Shown one piece after another: positions 8,330 to 18,970 of a stretch of DNA of 64,000 nt. Numbering within the stretch: the first letter of the stretch is position 1; every line of letters starts with the position of its first letter. A program made the translations under genes and the position numbers. The DNA comes from an uncultured Kiloniellaceae bacterium (GTDB lineage: Bacteria > Pseudomonadota > Alphaproteobacteria > Kiloniellales > Kiloniellaceae): contig CANMQP010000005.1 of NCBI GenBank assembly GCA_947500035.1, forward strand, positions 1 through 64,000. The letters are read 5' to 3'. The notes beneath the pieces were generated by a model. The model was not told the DNA's origin. It made no database searches and worked only from the letters and a program-made list of their open reading frames with translations.

Positions 8330-10831
8330 TCAGTCGGCGGTGACCTGTGTTTCCGGCTCGAGCGTCTTATTGAAGCGTGAGACGGCGCGCTCGCTCGGAA
8401 AGTGGATCGTCACGGTTGTTCCGACGCCCAGCGCGCTCGCGATATCCAGAGAGCCGTCATGGGCCTGAACCAGCTTTTGCGTGAGCGGCAGGCCGAGCCC
8501 GGTGCCTTCGTGCCCTTTCGAGAAGGCATTCGTCACATGGCCGAAGACTTCCATGGAGATGGTGATTCCGGCCTTATCCATGCCGATACCGGTATCTTTT
8601 ATCTTGATGGTAAAGCCATTGGTTTCGTCATAGGTGATCGCCAGCGTGACGGATCCACCTTCGGGCGTAAACTTAACAGCGTTGGATAAAAGGTTGATCA
8701 GGATCTGTTTTACCCGGAGCTCATCAGCAAAAAGGTAAGGAAGATCGGGATCAATCACACTTTCCATATTCACCTTGCCGCTCTCGGCTCGGGGTGTGAT
8801 CAGGCGGCTCGCGGCCGCGGAGACATCGGCGAGGTCGACACGTTCCTCATGAAGCGCGAGCTTTCCGGCTTCGATGGCGGAGAGATCGAGCGTATCGTTG
8901 ATCAATTGAAGCAGATGTGTGCCTGATTCATGGATGTTACAGGCGTAATCCATATATTTCGGGCTCGACATAGGGCCGAAGAGTTCCCTGCGGATCACGT
9001 CCGAAAAGCCGATAATCGCGTTCAACGGCGTTCTGAGTTCATGGCTCATGTTCGCCAGGAAGCGCGATTTGACCCGGTTTGCGGTTTCGGCGCGCTCCTC
9101 AGCCCGCTTACGGTCGGCGATTTCCTCACGAAGCTCCCGCGTACGTTCCTCGACCCGGATTTCCAGTTCGTCGCGCGCGGACTTCAGGGCCTCCTGGGCT
9201 TGCTTGCGCTCGGTAATGTCTTCGGCAATGGCGATAAAGTGTCCCTTGCCGCCCTCCGCATTGCGCACCGGCGATACGGTCATGGCGCACCAGATTTCCT
9301 GATTGGCCTTGGTTTTCAGCCGCAGTTCTCCGCGCCAGATGCGACCGGAGGTGACGACAGAGAGCAGTTCCTTGCATTCCGCGGTCAGGGTTTCCTGGCC
9401 GACCAGTTCGCGCGGCAACAGACCGGAAACCTCGCCGATCGTGTATCCCGTCAGGCTGGTAAAGCTGGGATTGATGTACTCGATGTTTCCGTTGTCGGTG
9501 GTGATGATGATTGCCGTTGGGCTTTGCTCCACGGCGCGTGAAAATGTGCGCAGCCCTTCAGTAAGTGCGCTGTTTTCAATCTCGTGCTGCTTCAGTGCCG
9601 CCACCATGTGGCTGAAGGCTTCAGCTGTTTCCTGGATCTCGGCGTAGCGGCTGCGCACGGCACTGGTCGAGTCCAGGTCACCGCTGGTGATTGCAAGCGC
9701 ATTTGTGCGCAAAGCCGCTATGGGGCGGGCAATAGACCTCCACAGCATGAAGCCGACCAGGCAGGCGATAACTGCGATGGCCATGGCCAGATAAACGTTA
9801 AAAACCTGATTGTCTTTGATCTCGCCCAGGAAATCGTTCTCAGGGACGTGAATGGCAATGATCCATGGCCAGTTGGAGTTTTTGAAAGGCGCGAAGACTG
9901 CATGGTAAGTCTCTTCACCGACGTCATAAGTCGTAAACTGCTGTGATTGCAGATCAGATACGTTCCCCGAGCGCTGGAGGGAGTCGTAAGCGGCGCGGCT
10001 GAGTTCGTCGTCGAGCTCTTCGATGCGCGTGAACCGCAAGCCTTCCGAACTGTCGGAGATCGGCTTTTTGATCTTGTCTGCATCCGGAAAAGCAATGACA
10101 TCACTGTTTTCGTTCAGAATGAAGGCGGATCCGGAGTTGCCAATTTTAAGTCGTGCGAGAAAGGTCGAGATCTCGGTGATTTCGATGTCCACGCCGACGA
10201 CGCCCTTAATGGTGCCTTCAGAGTCGAGAACCGGCGCGGCGGTTGTAATACCCGGTTGGCGCGAAGTGAAAAAGATGTAGGGATTCGTCCACACTAGATC
10301 ACGTGTCGCCAGCGCTTTCTTGAACCAGGGGCGGGTTCTGGGATCAAAAGTGTCTTCGAGATCGCGGTTGCGGCCGGTTTCCACATATTCTGAATCGCGC
10401 CACAGGAGTTCGACAGTCCGGGCGTCGCCGTCGCGTGTGATGATCTTTGTCCGGTATCCGCCTTGCGCGAATTCATCGTCTCGTTTCACATAGAAAAAAC
10501 TACCATCGGTAGATCCGAAATAAATGCCGGCGAACTGCGGATAGAGGCGGAGCTGCTCGAAAAAGTAACGCTCCATCGACTTTGGGTTGTCGCTGCTGAG
10601 AACATTGTGGTCGGCTAAGCGCTGGGTCAGATCCGCTGCTGTTTGTGCCGGCGAAAGAAAGTCTTCGGAGCGGTCGATTGTATCCGACGCCACGTTTTCC
10701 ATGATCTGGCGGGCGTGGCCCAACAGAACGGCTTCAGTGGTTACATAGGACGAGAAGAGAATTGCAGAGACCGTAACAAACTGCAGCCCTATGATCCCCA
10801 TAACAAGGATGCTTCTGATCGAAGGCTTCAT
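8330..10831 (-). CDS. Membrane histidine kinase: dCache-HAMP-PAS-HisKA-HATPase, PleC/DivJ-like
   Basis: An 833-aa sensor kinase. TM1 is at about residues 8-28, followed by a large periplasmic double-Cache sensor (about 35-350), TM2 (about 365-385), HAMP, one PAS domain (about 450-560), a coiled coil and HisKA with the phospho-acceptor His597 in LANMSHELRTPLNAIIGF. The HATPase has NLLSNAVKF, DTGIGMD and GTGLGLPL. The segment after the H-box (FGPMSSPKYMDYACNIHESG) is characteristic of the PleC/DivJ/PdhS group that acts on DivK-type regulators. There is no receiver domain and no adjacent response regulator. I start at the ATG at 10831, directly before TM1, since the longer frame adds a non-membrane extension. 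It is divergent from the bactofilin gene. Confidence 0.9.
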   Translation of the reverse strand: MKPSIRSILVMGIIGLQFVTVSAILFSSYVTTEAVLLGHARQIMENVASDTIDRSEDFLSPAQTAADLTQRLADHNVLSSDNPKSMERYFFEQLRLYPQFAGIYFGSTDGSFFYVKRDDEFAQGGYRTKIITRDGDARTVELLWRDSEYVETGRNRDLEDTFDPRTRPWFKKALATRDLVWTNPYIFFTSRQPGITTAAPVLDSEGTIKGVVGVDIEITEISTFLARLKIGNSGSAFILNENSDVIAFPDADKIKKPISDSSEGLRFTRIEELDDELSRAAYDSLQRSGNVSDLQSQQFTTYDVGEETYHAVFAPFKNSNWPWIIAIHVPENDFLGEIKDNQVFNVYLAMAIAVIACLVGFMLWRSIARPIAALRTNALAITSGDLDSTSAVRSRYAEIQETAEAFSHMVAALKQHEIENSALTEGLRTFSRAVEQSPTAIIITTDNGNIEYINPSFTSLTGYTIGEVSGLLPRELVGQETLTAECKELLSVVTSGRIWRGELRLKTKANQEIWCAMTVSPVRNAEGGKGHFIAIAEDITERKQAQEALKSARDELEIRVEERTRELREEIADRKRAEERAETANRVKSRFLANMSHELRTPLNAIIGFSDVIRRELFGPMSSPKYMDYACNIHESGTHLLQLINDTLDLSAIEAGKLALHEERVDLADVSAAASRLITPRAESGKVNMESVIDPDLPYLFADELRVKQILINLLSNAVKFTPEGGSVTLAITYDETNGFTIKIKDTGIGMDKAGITISMEVFGHVTNAFSKGHEGTGLGLPLTQKLVQAHDGSLDIASALGVGTTVTIHFPSERAVSRFNKTLEPETQVTAD

Positions 10832-11320
10832 GCGCCGGGTTTCCGCCCCTAAACTTGCCACAATTGCTGTTTCATCTCTACTAGGCTCGCAGAAATGTAC
10901 TAGCAGGACAACTCCTCCAGTCGTCCTCAGGAGAGATTGCTCACCCCGGAGATATTTCAACTGGGTGACAAAAGCCGCCTGAGGGTATTCCGCCGTTTCA
11001 GGCCTCACACCTCATGCGCGAGGCGATGTCTCTCGCAGATTCGTCCTATGCCTCTGCATCGCGGATGTGAGGCTGCAACCCATAGGTGATTGCAGCAGTT
11101 CACAGAGATGACACAGATTCTCCGGAAATTGGTCATTATTGTCGTTGAAGGTTAGCTTCAGGATTTGCGCCGATCACGAATCACGACTGCTTCGAACGGA
11201 AGGCTTCGCACTGATGGGACGCCCTTCCGGTTGGGCCGAATCTGACGCACTAGACCGGGAGTACTGGACCCGGAGCAGTGGAGAGGTATAAATTTCGAGG
11301 AATGGGGAGGAGACCATACA
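10832..11320. other. Divergent promoter region between histidine kinase and bactofilin
   Basis: This 489-bp gap separates two divergently transcribed genes. I see no ORF with a ribosome binding site and no RNA gene in it. It should contain both promoters. Confidence 0.5.
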
Positions 11321-11866
11321 ATGTTTTCACGAGGCGAAAAGTCAGGGGAAGCGAAAGTGGACCAGTCGAAAGTTGAACAGTCGAAAACCGATCAACCCAA
11401 GGCAGAGCAAACAACCGCCACGCCGACTGCGGCACCGGCTGCATCACGCAGCAGCGGTACTCCGTCGGTTATCAATGCGGACTTACGCGTCATTGGGGAT
11501 CTGGAGAGTGCAGGCGATATCCAAGTCGATGGCGTTGTCGAGGGTGATATCCGCTCCCGCACGGTGACCGTAAGCCCAGGCGCAAATATCAAGGGCTCCA
11601 TCCAGGCTGATACCATCAACATCAGTGGCACGGTGAACGGTCAGGTTGAAGCGCCAACCATTAACATCTCGAAAACGGCTCATATGACCGGCGATGTCAT
11701 TCATCAGATCCTCTCGATCGAAGCAGGTGCCAACTTCGGCGGGAACTGCCGCCGCCTCGAGAGCGTGAAAGCTGCACGCGCCGTTCAGTCGGCTGCGCAA
11801 AAGGGTGGCGCGCAGGGCCAGAGTGCCGGCGAGACTGCGACTGCAGGCAAAGCGGTGCGCGCATAA
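11321..11866 (+). CDS. Bactofilin
   Basis: A 181-aa protein with a flexible, Lys/Gln/Ala-rich N-terminal tail (1-45), a central right-handed beta-helix (about 48-145) and an Ala/Gly-rich C-terminal tail. The core has the bactofilin pattern: VINADLRVIGDLESAGDIQVDG then VEGDIRS, GANIKGSI and TINISGTVNGQV, i.e. hydrophobic-Gly rungs of the polymerising domain. Bactofilins assemble into cytoskeletal sheets or filaments that position cell-wall and polarity proteins. The gene has its own promoter region, a terminator-like hairpin after it, and a PleC-like kinase on each side. Confidence 0.93.
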   Translation: MFSRGEKSGEAKVDQSKVEQSKTDQPKAEQTTATPTAAPAASRSSGTPSVINADLRVIGDLESAGDIQVDGVVEGDIRSRTVTVSPGANIKGSIQADTINISGTVNGQVEAPTINISKTAHMTGDVIHQILSIEAGANFGGNCRRLESVKAARAVQSAAQKGGAQGQSAGETATAGKAVRA

Positions 11867-11908
11867 CACTTCGAAGCGGCTCAGATTTCACTGCCTGAGC
11901 CTAGTTGG

Positions 11909-11948
11909 CACGCCGCCGTAACCCGCCGCCCAGGCGGTTTGCGGCGTG
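11909..11948 (+). terminator. Hairpin after the bactofilin gene
   Basis: An outer stem (CACGCCGC 11909-11916 with GCGGCGTG 11941-11948) encloses an inner CCGCC/GGCGG stem. The following T-run is weak (TTGCTT). Confidence 0.5.
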
Positions 11949-12219
11949 TTGCTTATGCGAAGTGCAATCCGCGTCTTCGGCGCAGGCATTCCCGTAAATG
12001 AGAGCGGCATTACCTGTTTTTTGCGGCAGGGCAGGCAACAGGCTAAGGTGTGCCTTGTTCAATTGGCAAGCTCGCAGAGCTAAATGAGCGAATTAGAGCC
12101 GTAAAACAGATCTAAACAGTTGAATCGTGACACAAAAATTCCCTTAAATTTATAACTAATTATTCATTGGTCGGCGTGTAAAACAGGGCAAAGCCCCGAA
12201 TTTTTACAGACGGTCAACT
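11949..12219. other. Intergenic region upstream of the second histidine kinase
   Basis: No gene seen. The stretch 12120-12175 is AT-rich (TTAAATTTATAACTAATTATT) and is the likely promoter of the kinase that starts at 12220. Confidence 0.45.
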
Positions 12220-14550
12220 TTGCACAGGTCCTACACAATTTCTGCGCTGATTCTGGCGTCGGCGGTCGCGCTTCTAGGTGTTGACGCACATCAGCGTCAG
12301 GCCGCACGCGTTGACGAGCTGCAGCGGGACTTTGAGTCGGTGGTTAAAAGCCTGAGCGGCGTGGCAAAAAGGGCCGGCGACCACATTCATATGCTGCGCG
12401 AGGTCACCGAGCGCGAATTACGCTTGGTTTATCCCCGGGGCAATGGTCAAAGCAGCGACGAGACCCCATACGACCAATTGAGGCCTTCTGCGACTTTTGA
12501 CGGCTATGCTCTGGACGAGGCTGTTGGAGCCGGGCAAACGCCGCAGCGCTTTGGCAGTTTGACCGGTTCTGGCGAATTGGATCACAGCGACTTCGCGCTG
12601 CGCCGTGAGATCGAGATGGCTATCGGGCTCAGTCCGCACTTCAGATCCTCGGTTGCCTCCGTACAACATGTCGACAGGGTCTCGTACGTTTCGCTTCGCG
12701 GCTTCGCATATACTTACCCCTGGGTCCATTCGAATGAGTGGCATTTCAGCGATGACAGCCTGCTCGGCCCGGTGGTGAGCGAGGGCAGGCGAGACAGAAA
12801 CCCTGAACGCCAGCAATTTTGGTTGTTCCCGGGCGACGAGCAGCGGCGCAACGAACTGGTTACGACGGTTGTGGCGCCGATCGACGAGGGCGACCAGTTC
12901 CGCGGTGTGATTGCGTTGGATTTACGGCTTGAAGCGCTCACCCGTGATCTGCGGCAAGCGGCCCCGCATAGTGGCCGGATCTTTCTTCTGGGGCCTGAAC
13001 GACAAATTCTTGCCCATGCTTCCGCTGACAGCAGCGCTGCTGGAGCGGGCGGTCGGCCCAACGATGAGACGGCAAGCCTGCCCGATAGTATCACCAGGTT
13101 TCTTGAGACTGAGGTCAAATCGCCCGACCTTATGGTGATGCAGCGGGACGTGGCCGGCGTGCCCTGGCAAATCGTGTTCGCCGTGTCCCAGGGAGAAATG
13201 CTGGTCGACACCCTGAAAGATATGTGGGCTGAGCTCGGCGCATTGCTTTTGCTGATCTACGTGCTGCTAACGGTGGAACGCAGCCGCAGAGTTTCACTGG
13301 CGCTTAAAAAGAGCGAGGCAAACCTCCGGACTTATGTCGCCGAGCTGGAGGAGAGCAAGCTGCATGTTGAATCTCTGGTTGCTGAGATGGCACGGGAGAC
13401 CACGCGGCAGCGCAATCGCGAACGCCAACTCTCCGAAGCGCAACGTATTGCCCGCCTGGGCGATTGGCATTGGAACGTAAAGAACAAGACGGTGCAGTGC
13501 TCGGCCGAGCTCTCACGGATGCTCGGTTTTGAGGAGGAGAAGAGATCGATTCCCTTTGAAGAGCTGCGGGCACGTGTGCACCCTCACGACCGCGATGTTT
13601 TTATGAGCACTCTGGAGCAGACCTATAGGGAGAAGTCAGAGTGCGATTTTTCCATCTGCGTCGTGAGAGACGACGAGAGCGAGCTATACGTTCGGCTCGA
13701 CGGTTCCTGCGAATTCGATACCGATGGCAATGTCTCTGCTCTGTTTGGGGTTTGCCAGGACATCTCTGAGCAGAAAGCGACCGAGATGGCCCTGATCCAG
13801 GCCTTGAACCAGGCGAAGGAGGCAAACCAGGCGAAATCCGACTTCCTTGCAAACATGAGCCACGAACTGCGCACGCCGCTGAACGCAATTATCGGCTTTG
13901 GACAGGTGATCGCAGGCGAACTCTTCGGAAAGATCGGAAACGCGCGTTACCAGGAGTACGCTTCGGACATCCTGTCGAGCGGTGAACATCTGCTCGATAT
14001 CATCGACGATCTGCTTGATCTCTCGAAAATCGAGGCCGGTGAGTTTGAGCTGCACGAGGAAGATCTCGATCTTGTCGAACTGGCGCGCGATGTCATCAAG
14101 CTGATGGGGCCTCAATCGGAAAAACTGGACATCACGCTATCCCTGCAAACCGGTCAGGATGAGATCTGGATGCGGGCGGACCGCCGGACGCTGCGGCAGA
14201 TCATGATGAATCTGCTCTCGAATGCCATCAAGTTCTCCAACGCCGGCGACGTTGCGCTCCTGTCGGTCGAGGACGCCTGGTCGGAGGGCATCATTCTCAC
14301 AATTCGCGACACGGGCATCGGCATTGACGAAGACGATTTGACCCGTGTCATGCAGCCCTTCGGTCAAGTCGCAAACCCGCTTTCACGCAATCATCCGGGA
14401 ACCGGGCTGGGACTGCCGATCGTGAAGGCTTTGATCAAGCTCCACGGCGGTCAGTTTGAGATCGACAGCGCCTTGGGACTGGGCACCACGGTCAAGGCCG
14501 TCTTCCCCTCGGATCGGCGTGTCTCCACGCGTCTGGAGCGGGTGTCCTGA
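12220..14550 (+). CDS. Membrane histidine kinase with Cache-like sensor and PAS, PleC/DivJ-like
   Basis: A 776-aa sensor kinase. TM1 lies directly at the N-terminus (residues 5-22), then a periplasmic Cache-like sensor (about 30-335, with FAYTYPWVHSNEW), TM2 (about 340-358), coiled coil, a PAS domain (about 410-525), HisKA with His548 in LANMSHELRTPLNAIIGF and HATPase with NLLSNAIKF, DTGIGID and GTGLGLPI. The post-H-box segment ELFGKIGNARYQEYASDI places it in the PleC/DivJ group. The start is taken as TTG at 12220 because TM1 begins immediately after it; the ribosome binding site is weak. No receiver domain or neighbouring regulator is present. It is co-directional with the bactofilin gene, 350 bp downstream. 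Confidence 0.88.
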   Translation: MHRSYTISALILASAVALLGVDAHQRQAARVDELQRDFESVVKSLSGVAKRAGDHIHMLREVTERELRLVYPRGNGQSSDETPYDQLRPSATFDGYALDEAVGAGQTPQRFGSLTGSGELDHSDFALRREIEMAIGLSPHFRSSVASVQHVDRVSYVSLRGFAYTYPWVHSNEWHFSDDSLLGPVVSEGRRDRNPERQQFWLFPGDEQRRNELVTTVVAPIDEGDQFRGVIALDLRLEALTRDLRQAAPHSGRIFLLGPERQILAHASADSSAAGAGGRPNDETASLPDSITRFLETEVKSPDLMVMQRDVAGVPWQIVFAVSQGEMLVDTLKDMWAELGALLLLIYVLLTVERSRRVSLALKKSEANLRTYVAELEESKLHVESLVAEMARETTRQRNRERQLSEAQRIARLGDWHWNVKNKTVQCSAELSRMLGFEEEKRSIPFEELRARVHPHDRDVFMSTLEQTYREKSECDFSICVVRDDESELYVRLDGSCEFDTDGNVSALFGVCQDISEQKATEMALIQALNQAKEANQAKSDFLANMSHELRTPLNAIIGFGQVIAGELFGKIGNARYQEYASDILSSGEHLLDIIDDLLDLSKIEAGEFELHEEDLDLVELARDVIKLMGPQSEKLDITLSLQTGQDEIWMRADRRTLRQIMMNLLSNAIKFSNAGDVALLSVEDAWSEGIILTIRDTGIGIDEDDLTRVMQPFGQVANPLSRNHPGTGLGLPIVKALIKLHGGQFEIDSALGLGTTVKAVFPSDRRVSTRLERVS

Positions 14551-14614
14551 CAAATCACATGAGGATTGCGGCAGGCGTCTGTTGGTCTCTTGCCGTTCGT
14601 CCCCTGATTTTGGA

Positions 14615-15994
14615 TCAGTGAAAAGCCTCAGCGGCGCGCTGACGGGCATTTCCAGCATCATCGGTCTCGCCAAGTCCCGAGAGAACTTCGGAGAATTTTG
14701 CCCAGCTGTCACCGTTGCGCGGGCGGAGCGCCAGTCGTTCCGAAAGAAGTCCCCTGGCCAGTTTGAGCTCGCCGCCCTTCATCGCCGCATCGATCAGAAT
14801 CTGCGCGAAAATGTCCCGCTGTGCGTGACTTGCGCCGATACGGGCATAGTCAAGGCGGATGGGCAGCATACGTTCGATGCATCGCCGGTAATCGCCTTTG
14901 AAATAAGCTGCGATGGCTTCACAGAGCGGGAGGGTGAGGCTGCCGATGGTTCCGGCGGCGACGTTGCCCTCGGTTGAGGCGAACTCAAACAACGAGGTGG
15001 TCAGCCGCGCAATATCCATATCGTATCCGCGCCGGGCGAGGGCGATCATCACATGGGTATCGGTGAAGGGCAGGACGTGGTCGCCGATTTTGCCCGAGCA
15101 GATATTTGCGATCGCATCCCAGCGGTTGCCCACATCAACGCCGCGCAGCTCCAGCCGCAGAAGCATCGAAACAGCATTCTGGACGTCGAGATAGAAATCG
15201 GTCGGCTCCGCAAAAAATGCCGTGTCATAGAGCGCAAGCACGCGGTCTGTATCCCCGGATTCAAGCGCGAAGATGGCCAGGTGCCAATAGAGATGCTCTT
15301 TCATCGGATTGCGGTCGGCCCAGGCCTCGTCCGGCACGCTCAAGAGCTCCAGACCCTCGTCCAGCCTTTCCTGCATTTCGAACACATGTCCCAAGGCATG
15401 TACGGCCCAGAGATCGTCGCTGTTGAGATCCATTGCCTTTCGGGCGGCGATTTCGGCGGCGCCGTAGTCACCGCTCTCCTCAAGTCCAAAGGCGTGCATC
15501 CCGAGCAGGAAGCCGTAACCCGGGACCGACTCGTCCCAAGAGGATTGCAGCCGGGCCGCGCCGTCGCGCATGCCGGTGTTCCGGCCGAGCCAGAAGGAAT
15601 TGTGGTGGTGCAGGCGTGCCGAGAGGATGTCACGCGGATGCTCGACCAGAATTTCGTCCCAGATCATACAGGCGCTCCGGGGGTCGCCCCGGTGGAGGGC
15701 GGCCAGTGCGGCAATGCTCGCTTTCTCCCGCCAGGTGGCGTTCGCAGATGCCGCCTCAGCCGCCGTCAGGCACTCGCCGATCTTTTCGTGCAATGTGACT
15801 GAATGGAAACCGGACAGCAGAAAACCCTTGAGACAGTGGCCCATGGCGAAATCGGGATCTGCTTCCAGAAGCTTTTTCATCGACGCCGTCGCCGAAAGCC
15901 TGAACTCCAGGTAGCCCTGGATTGTCTCGTCGTAAGCTTCTGCCGCAGCATCGCTGTCGGTTGTCAGGGGTATGCCGCGCTTATCAGTCCGCAT
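14615..15994 (-). CDS. TPR protein of the TTC38 type
   Basis: A 459-aa soluble, all-helical protein. The pattern near the start (YDETIQGYLEFRLSA, then LLEADPDFAMGHCLKGFLL) and the later HLYWHLAIFALESGD resemble the tetratricopeptide-repeat protein 38 family of bacteria and animals, whose function is unknown. It follows mtnA on the same strand after 77 bp and could be its last operon member. It ends tail to tail with the histidine kinase gene. No catalytic motif is visible; a scaffold or protein-interaction role is the default inference. Confidence 0.82.
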   Translation of the reverse strand: MRTDKRGIPLTTDSDAAAEAYDETIQGYLEFRLSATASMKKLLEADPDFAMGHCLKGFLLSGFHSVTLHEKIGECLTAAEAASANATWREKASIAALAALHRGDPRSACMIWDEILVEHPRDILSARLHHHNSFWLGRNTGMRDGAARLQSSWDESVPGYGFLLGMHAFGLEESGDYGAAEIAARKAMDLNSDDLWAVHALGHVFEMQERLDEGLELLSVPDEAWADRNPMKEHLYWHLAIFALESGDTDRVLALYDTAFFAEPTDFYLDVQNAVSMLLRLELRGVDVGNRWDAIANICSGKIGDHVLPFTDTHVMIALARRGYDMDIARLTTSLFEFASTEGNVAAGTIGSLTLPLCEAIAAYFKGDYRRCIERMLPIRLDYARIGASHAQRDIFAQILIDAAMKGGELKLARGLLSERLALRPRNGDSWAKFSEVLSGLGETDDAGNARQRAAEAFH

Positions 15995-16071
15995 GACAGT
16001 CAGCTCCAGGGGCTGGTTTCGGGATTTTTCCGGTGCTTGCTATGGGCCCAATTGAGAACATACTCGGGCGA

Positions 16072-17178
16072 TCAGGCGCTCAGCGTTTTCCGTTCGGGGA
16101 AGAGGGATTCCAGGCCATCGCGTGACGCGGCACAGACGCCGCGTTCGGTGATCAGGCCTGTGACATAACGCGCCGGCGTCACGTCGAAAGCATAGTTTGC
16201 GGCAGGGCTTCCATCCGGGGTCAGCTTCACTGTCACGACATCGCCTTGGTTTGTGCGCCCCGTGATGTGCGAGACTTCGGTTGCATCCCGCTGTTCAATG
16301 GGAATATCGCGCAGGCCGTCTTCAATGGTCCAGTCGATCGTGGGACTGGGCAGCGCAACGTAGAAGGGAACGCCGTTGGCATCCGCCGCCAGGGCTTTCA
16401 GGTAGGTTCCGATCTTGTTGCAGACGTCTCCGCCCGCCGTTGTCCGGTCCGTGCCAACGATGCAGACATCGACTTGGCCGTGCTGCATGAGGTGGCCGCC
16501 CACGTTATCGACGATGACCGTGTGCGGCACACCGTGGCGCCCAAGTTCCCAGGCCGTGAGGCTGGCGCCCTGGTTGCGGGGGCGGGTTTCATCGACCCAG
16601 ACATGAACGGGAATGCCGGCATCGTGCGCTTTGTAGATCGGGGCGATGGCCGTTCCCCAATCCACGGTTGCCAGCCACCCCGCATTGCAGTGCGTCAGCA
16701 GGTTGACCACGCCTTTGCGGCCTTTGGCCTCCCAAAGCTTTGCAATCAAATCCCGGCCGTGGTCTCCGATTGAACTGCAGATCTCGACGTCCTGATCGCA
16801 GATCTCTGCTGCCCGGCGATAAGCCGCGCTCTGCCGCTGTTCGGCAGGCAGCGGCAGCAACCGGGCACGCATGTCATCGAGCGCCCAGCGAAGATTGACC
16901 GCAGTCGGCCGGGTGGCCAGGAGGGTTTCATAGGCATGGGCAATGCGGGCATCTGATGCGTCATCTTGCAGCGCGACGCAGATGCCATAGGCTGCCGTTG
17001 CACCGATCAATGGCGCACCGCGCACCAGCATGTCGCGGATGGCCCGTGCGGCATCTTCAAGGTTGCTCAAGCGGACAGTCGTGAATTCATGAGGCAGTTT
17101 CGTCTGGTCGATAATTTCGACCGTCTGACCGTCCTGCGCGCGCCAGATCGTGCGGTAGGCTTTGCCGTCGATATTCAT
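16072..17178 (-). CDS. mtnA: S-methyl-5-thioribose-1-phosphate isomerase
   Basis: A 368-aa enzyme of the eIF2B-alpha-like isomerase family that converts methylthioribose 1-phosphate to methylthioribulose 1-phosphate in methionine salvage. Typical motifs are [16 protein letters not shown] near the N-terminus, [13 protein letters not shown] with the catalytic Cys, [16 protein letters not shown], and [20 protein letters not shown] with the catalytic Asp. The length matches the family. The start overlaps the end of mtnK by 4 bp (ATGA), so the two are co-translated. Later pathway genes (mtnB, C, D) are not in the window. Confidence 0.96.
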   Translation of the reverse strand: MNIDGKAYRTIWRAQDGQTVEIIDQTKLPHEFTTVRLSNLEDAARAIRDMLVRGAPLIGATAAYGICVALQDDASDARIAHAYETLLATRPTAVNLRWALDDMRARLLPLPAEQRQSAAYRRAAEICDQDVEICSSIGDHGRDLIAKLWEAKGRKGVVNLLTHCNAGWLATVDWGTAIAPIYKAHDAGIPVHVWVDETRPRNQGASLTAWELGRHGVPHTVIVDNVGGHLMQHGQVDVCIVGTDRTTAGGDVCNKIGTYLKALAADANGVPFYVALPSPTIDWTIEDGLRDIPIEQRDATEVSHITGRTNQGDVVTVKLTPDGSPAANYAFDVTPARYVTGLITERGVCAASRDGLESLFPERKTLSA

Positions 17179-18476
17179 TCCTGGTCGCCTCCCTGAAGTT
17201 GCCGGGCATAGCTTATCACAGATGTCATGCTCTCGTATGTCTTGCGATCGACAATCAAGGCCCGGCCCAACGCCAGAGCCCTGGTTTCACAGGCGGCGCG
17301 CCGGTCCGGGTCTTCTATGGATTCGAGGTCTTCGACATGGGCTAGGCCCAAAATGCGCCGGACCATCTTCGCGCCCGCGAAGCCGAGAGAATCATGAAAC
17401 AAATCGCGCATGTAGGTCTGCCGGAAGGCGGCGAGCGCGGCGGCGCTGTCCGGCGTCTCGAAGAGGCCTGCAACGTACGCGTCGCCTTGTCCCTGGGTTT
17501 CCCAGAGCTCCAGGAATCTGCTTTGAAAACGGGCCCAGATCTCGCCGATCTGTGTCAAAATCCATTCGCCGTACGCGGTGCGGTCCGTACCGTCACCCGC
17601 ATGCCCGGGCTGAGAGAAGTAGGCCAGGAAAAGGTTGCCGATCACCGCGCCCACATCGAATCCGCGGGGACCGTAAAACGCGAATTCCGGATCGATGACC
17701 TTGGTCTCCGTCTCAGTGACCATGATCGAGCCTGAGTGCAGGTCCCCGTGAATCAGGGCCTCCGCACGACCCATGAAAGCTTCCTTGAGCGACTGCACGG
17801 CGACCTTGAGTTCCGCATCGTTACGGAATCGGGCGGCGGTATCATCCAGCTGCGGACTGGTCCAACGGTTAAGCTCCGCCAGGCGGTACGGGTCTGTGAA
17901 GACCAGGTCTTCAGTGATTTTGCAGAGGGCGTCGTTGTCGCAAAAGACGGCGTTGCGCTGCTTCTTTTCCTTGGCTGAAAGATAGAGGTCAGAGGTTTTG
18001 AAAAGGGTCTGCGCCATGAACTCCGAGATCTGTTCCGCCAGCTTCGGATAGACGTTTCCGGCGATCAGACCTTTGCGGAGAATAATGTGTGGGGTGAGAT
18101 GCTCCATGACCGTCAGGGCCATGACATCGTCGTAGTGATAGACCGCAGGGACCAGGTCCGGCACGCAGTCGATCTGTGCGATCAGGGCTTCATGTTCGAA
18201 GAAAGCGCGCTTGAGGGGCAGGGGCCAGCTCTCACCGACGAGCCGGACGTAGGGCAAGGCCTGTTTGGCCACCAGTGAACCGGTCGCCCCACGCACGATG
18301 AAAACAAGATTGAGATTTCCGTCACCGACCTCGTCGACTTGCCATTCGCTCGATTCGCCGCCCAATATCGAGGCGCAGTTCTCGAGCTTTGCGAGATAAT
18401 CCGGCAAGGTCTCGCCGTCCAGAGGGTGGTACCCCTCGGCAGTAACGGCAGCCCGCGTTTCCGAAGCCAGCGACAT
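17175..18476 (-). CDS. mtnK: S-methyl-5-thioribose kinase
   Basis: A 433-aa kinase of the choline kinase/APH fold that phosphorylates methylthioribose, the product of methylthioadenosine breakdown. Visible motifs: [11 protein letters not shown] (nucleotide loop), [14 protein letters not shown] (catalytic loop with Asp) and [17 protein letters not shown] (metal-binding DPE). The length is normal. It is the first gene of the mtnK-mtnA unit with a 4-bp overlap. The 263 bp in front, up to the small ORF at 18740, hold no gene that I can support. Confidence 0.96.
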   Translation of the reverse strand: MSLASETRAAVTAEGYHPLDGETLPDYLAKLENCASILGGESSEWQVDEVGDGNLNLVFIVRGATGSLVAKQALPYVRLVGESWPLPLKRAFFEHEALIAQIDCVPDLVPAVYHYDDVMALTVMEHLTPHIILRKGLIAGNVYPKLAEQISEFMAQTLFKTSDLYLSAKEKKQRNAVFCDNDALCKITEDLVFTDPYRLAELNRWTSPQLDDTAARFRNDAELKVAVQSLKEAFMGRAEALIHGDLHSGSIMVTETETKVIDPEFAFYGPRGFDVGAVIGNLFLAYFSQPGHAGDGTDRTAYGEWILTQIGEIWARFQSRFLELWETQGQGDAYVAGLFETPDSAAALAAFRQTYMRDLFHDSLGFAGAKMVRRILGLAHVEDLESIEDPDRRAACETRALALGRALIVDRKTYESMTSVISYARQLQGGDQE

Positions 18477-18739
18477 TCCTTTTTCTCCCGTCCGCTTGCC
18501 GATCCCTTGGCAGCGTCAGAAGGTACCGCTGCATCAGCCGGCAATTTGGTAAAGGATGACAGAAACCCTGGTTCGGAACCAAGCCGAAAAGCAATCTCCG
18601 GTTCAGCTCATGACAATTTTCGGGTTAAGGGCGTCTCTCAGCATCGAAAGCGCAGAGAAGAATGGAGATGATGAGCCGCAAGGGAGCCCGACAGGCTTCG
18701 TGTTTTGACGAACCCGCGACGTCCCGCGCTTTTTTGGGT

Positions 18740-18970
18740 TCAGGAACCTGTCCGCTTGAGTTGATCCGCTGAGTCGATGAAACCTTCGTCGTTGGCAAAT
18801 GCCAGATAGTTATCCAGGACGCGCATCAGTTCACCGCCATCATCGGACAGTTTTACGCCATGCTCTTTTGTGGTGCCGCGCACGGCAGCGCATAGGTCGA
18901 GCAGGAGAGATGTGTGATCAAACGCGTAATCGCCCATGGACGAAAAATTCCTCGTAAAATTACCAGACAT
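18740..18970 (-). CDS. Small hypothetical protein (76 aa)
   Basis: A short soluble ORF (MSGNFTRNFSSMGDYAFDHT...) with an acidic, helical second half (DDGGELMRVLDNYLAFANDE). No signal peptide or known motif. There is no competing ORF and its coding character is plausible, but I do not recognise a family. A later Met (residue 12) could be the true start. Confidence 0.45.
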   Translation of the reverse strand: MSGNFTRNFSSMGDYAFDHTSLLLDLCAAVRGTTKEHGVKLSDDGGELMRVLDNYLAFANDEGFIDSADQLKRTGS

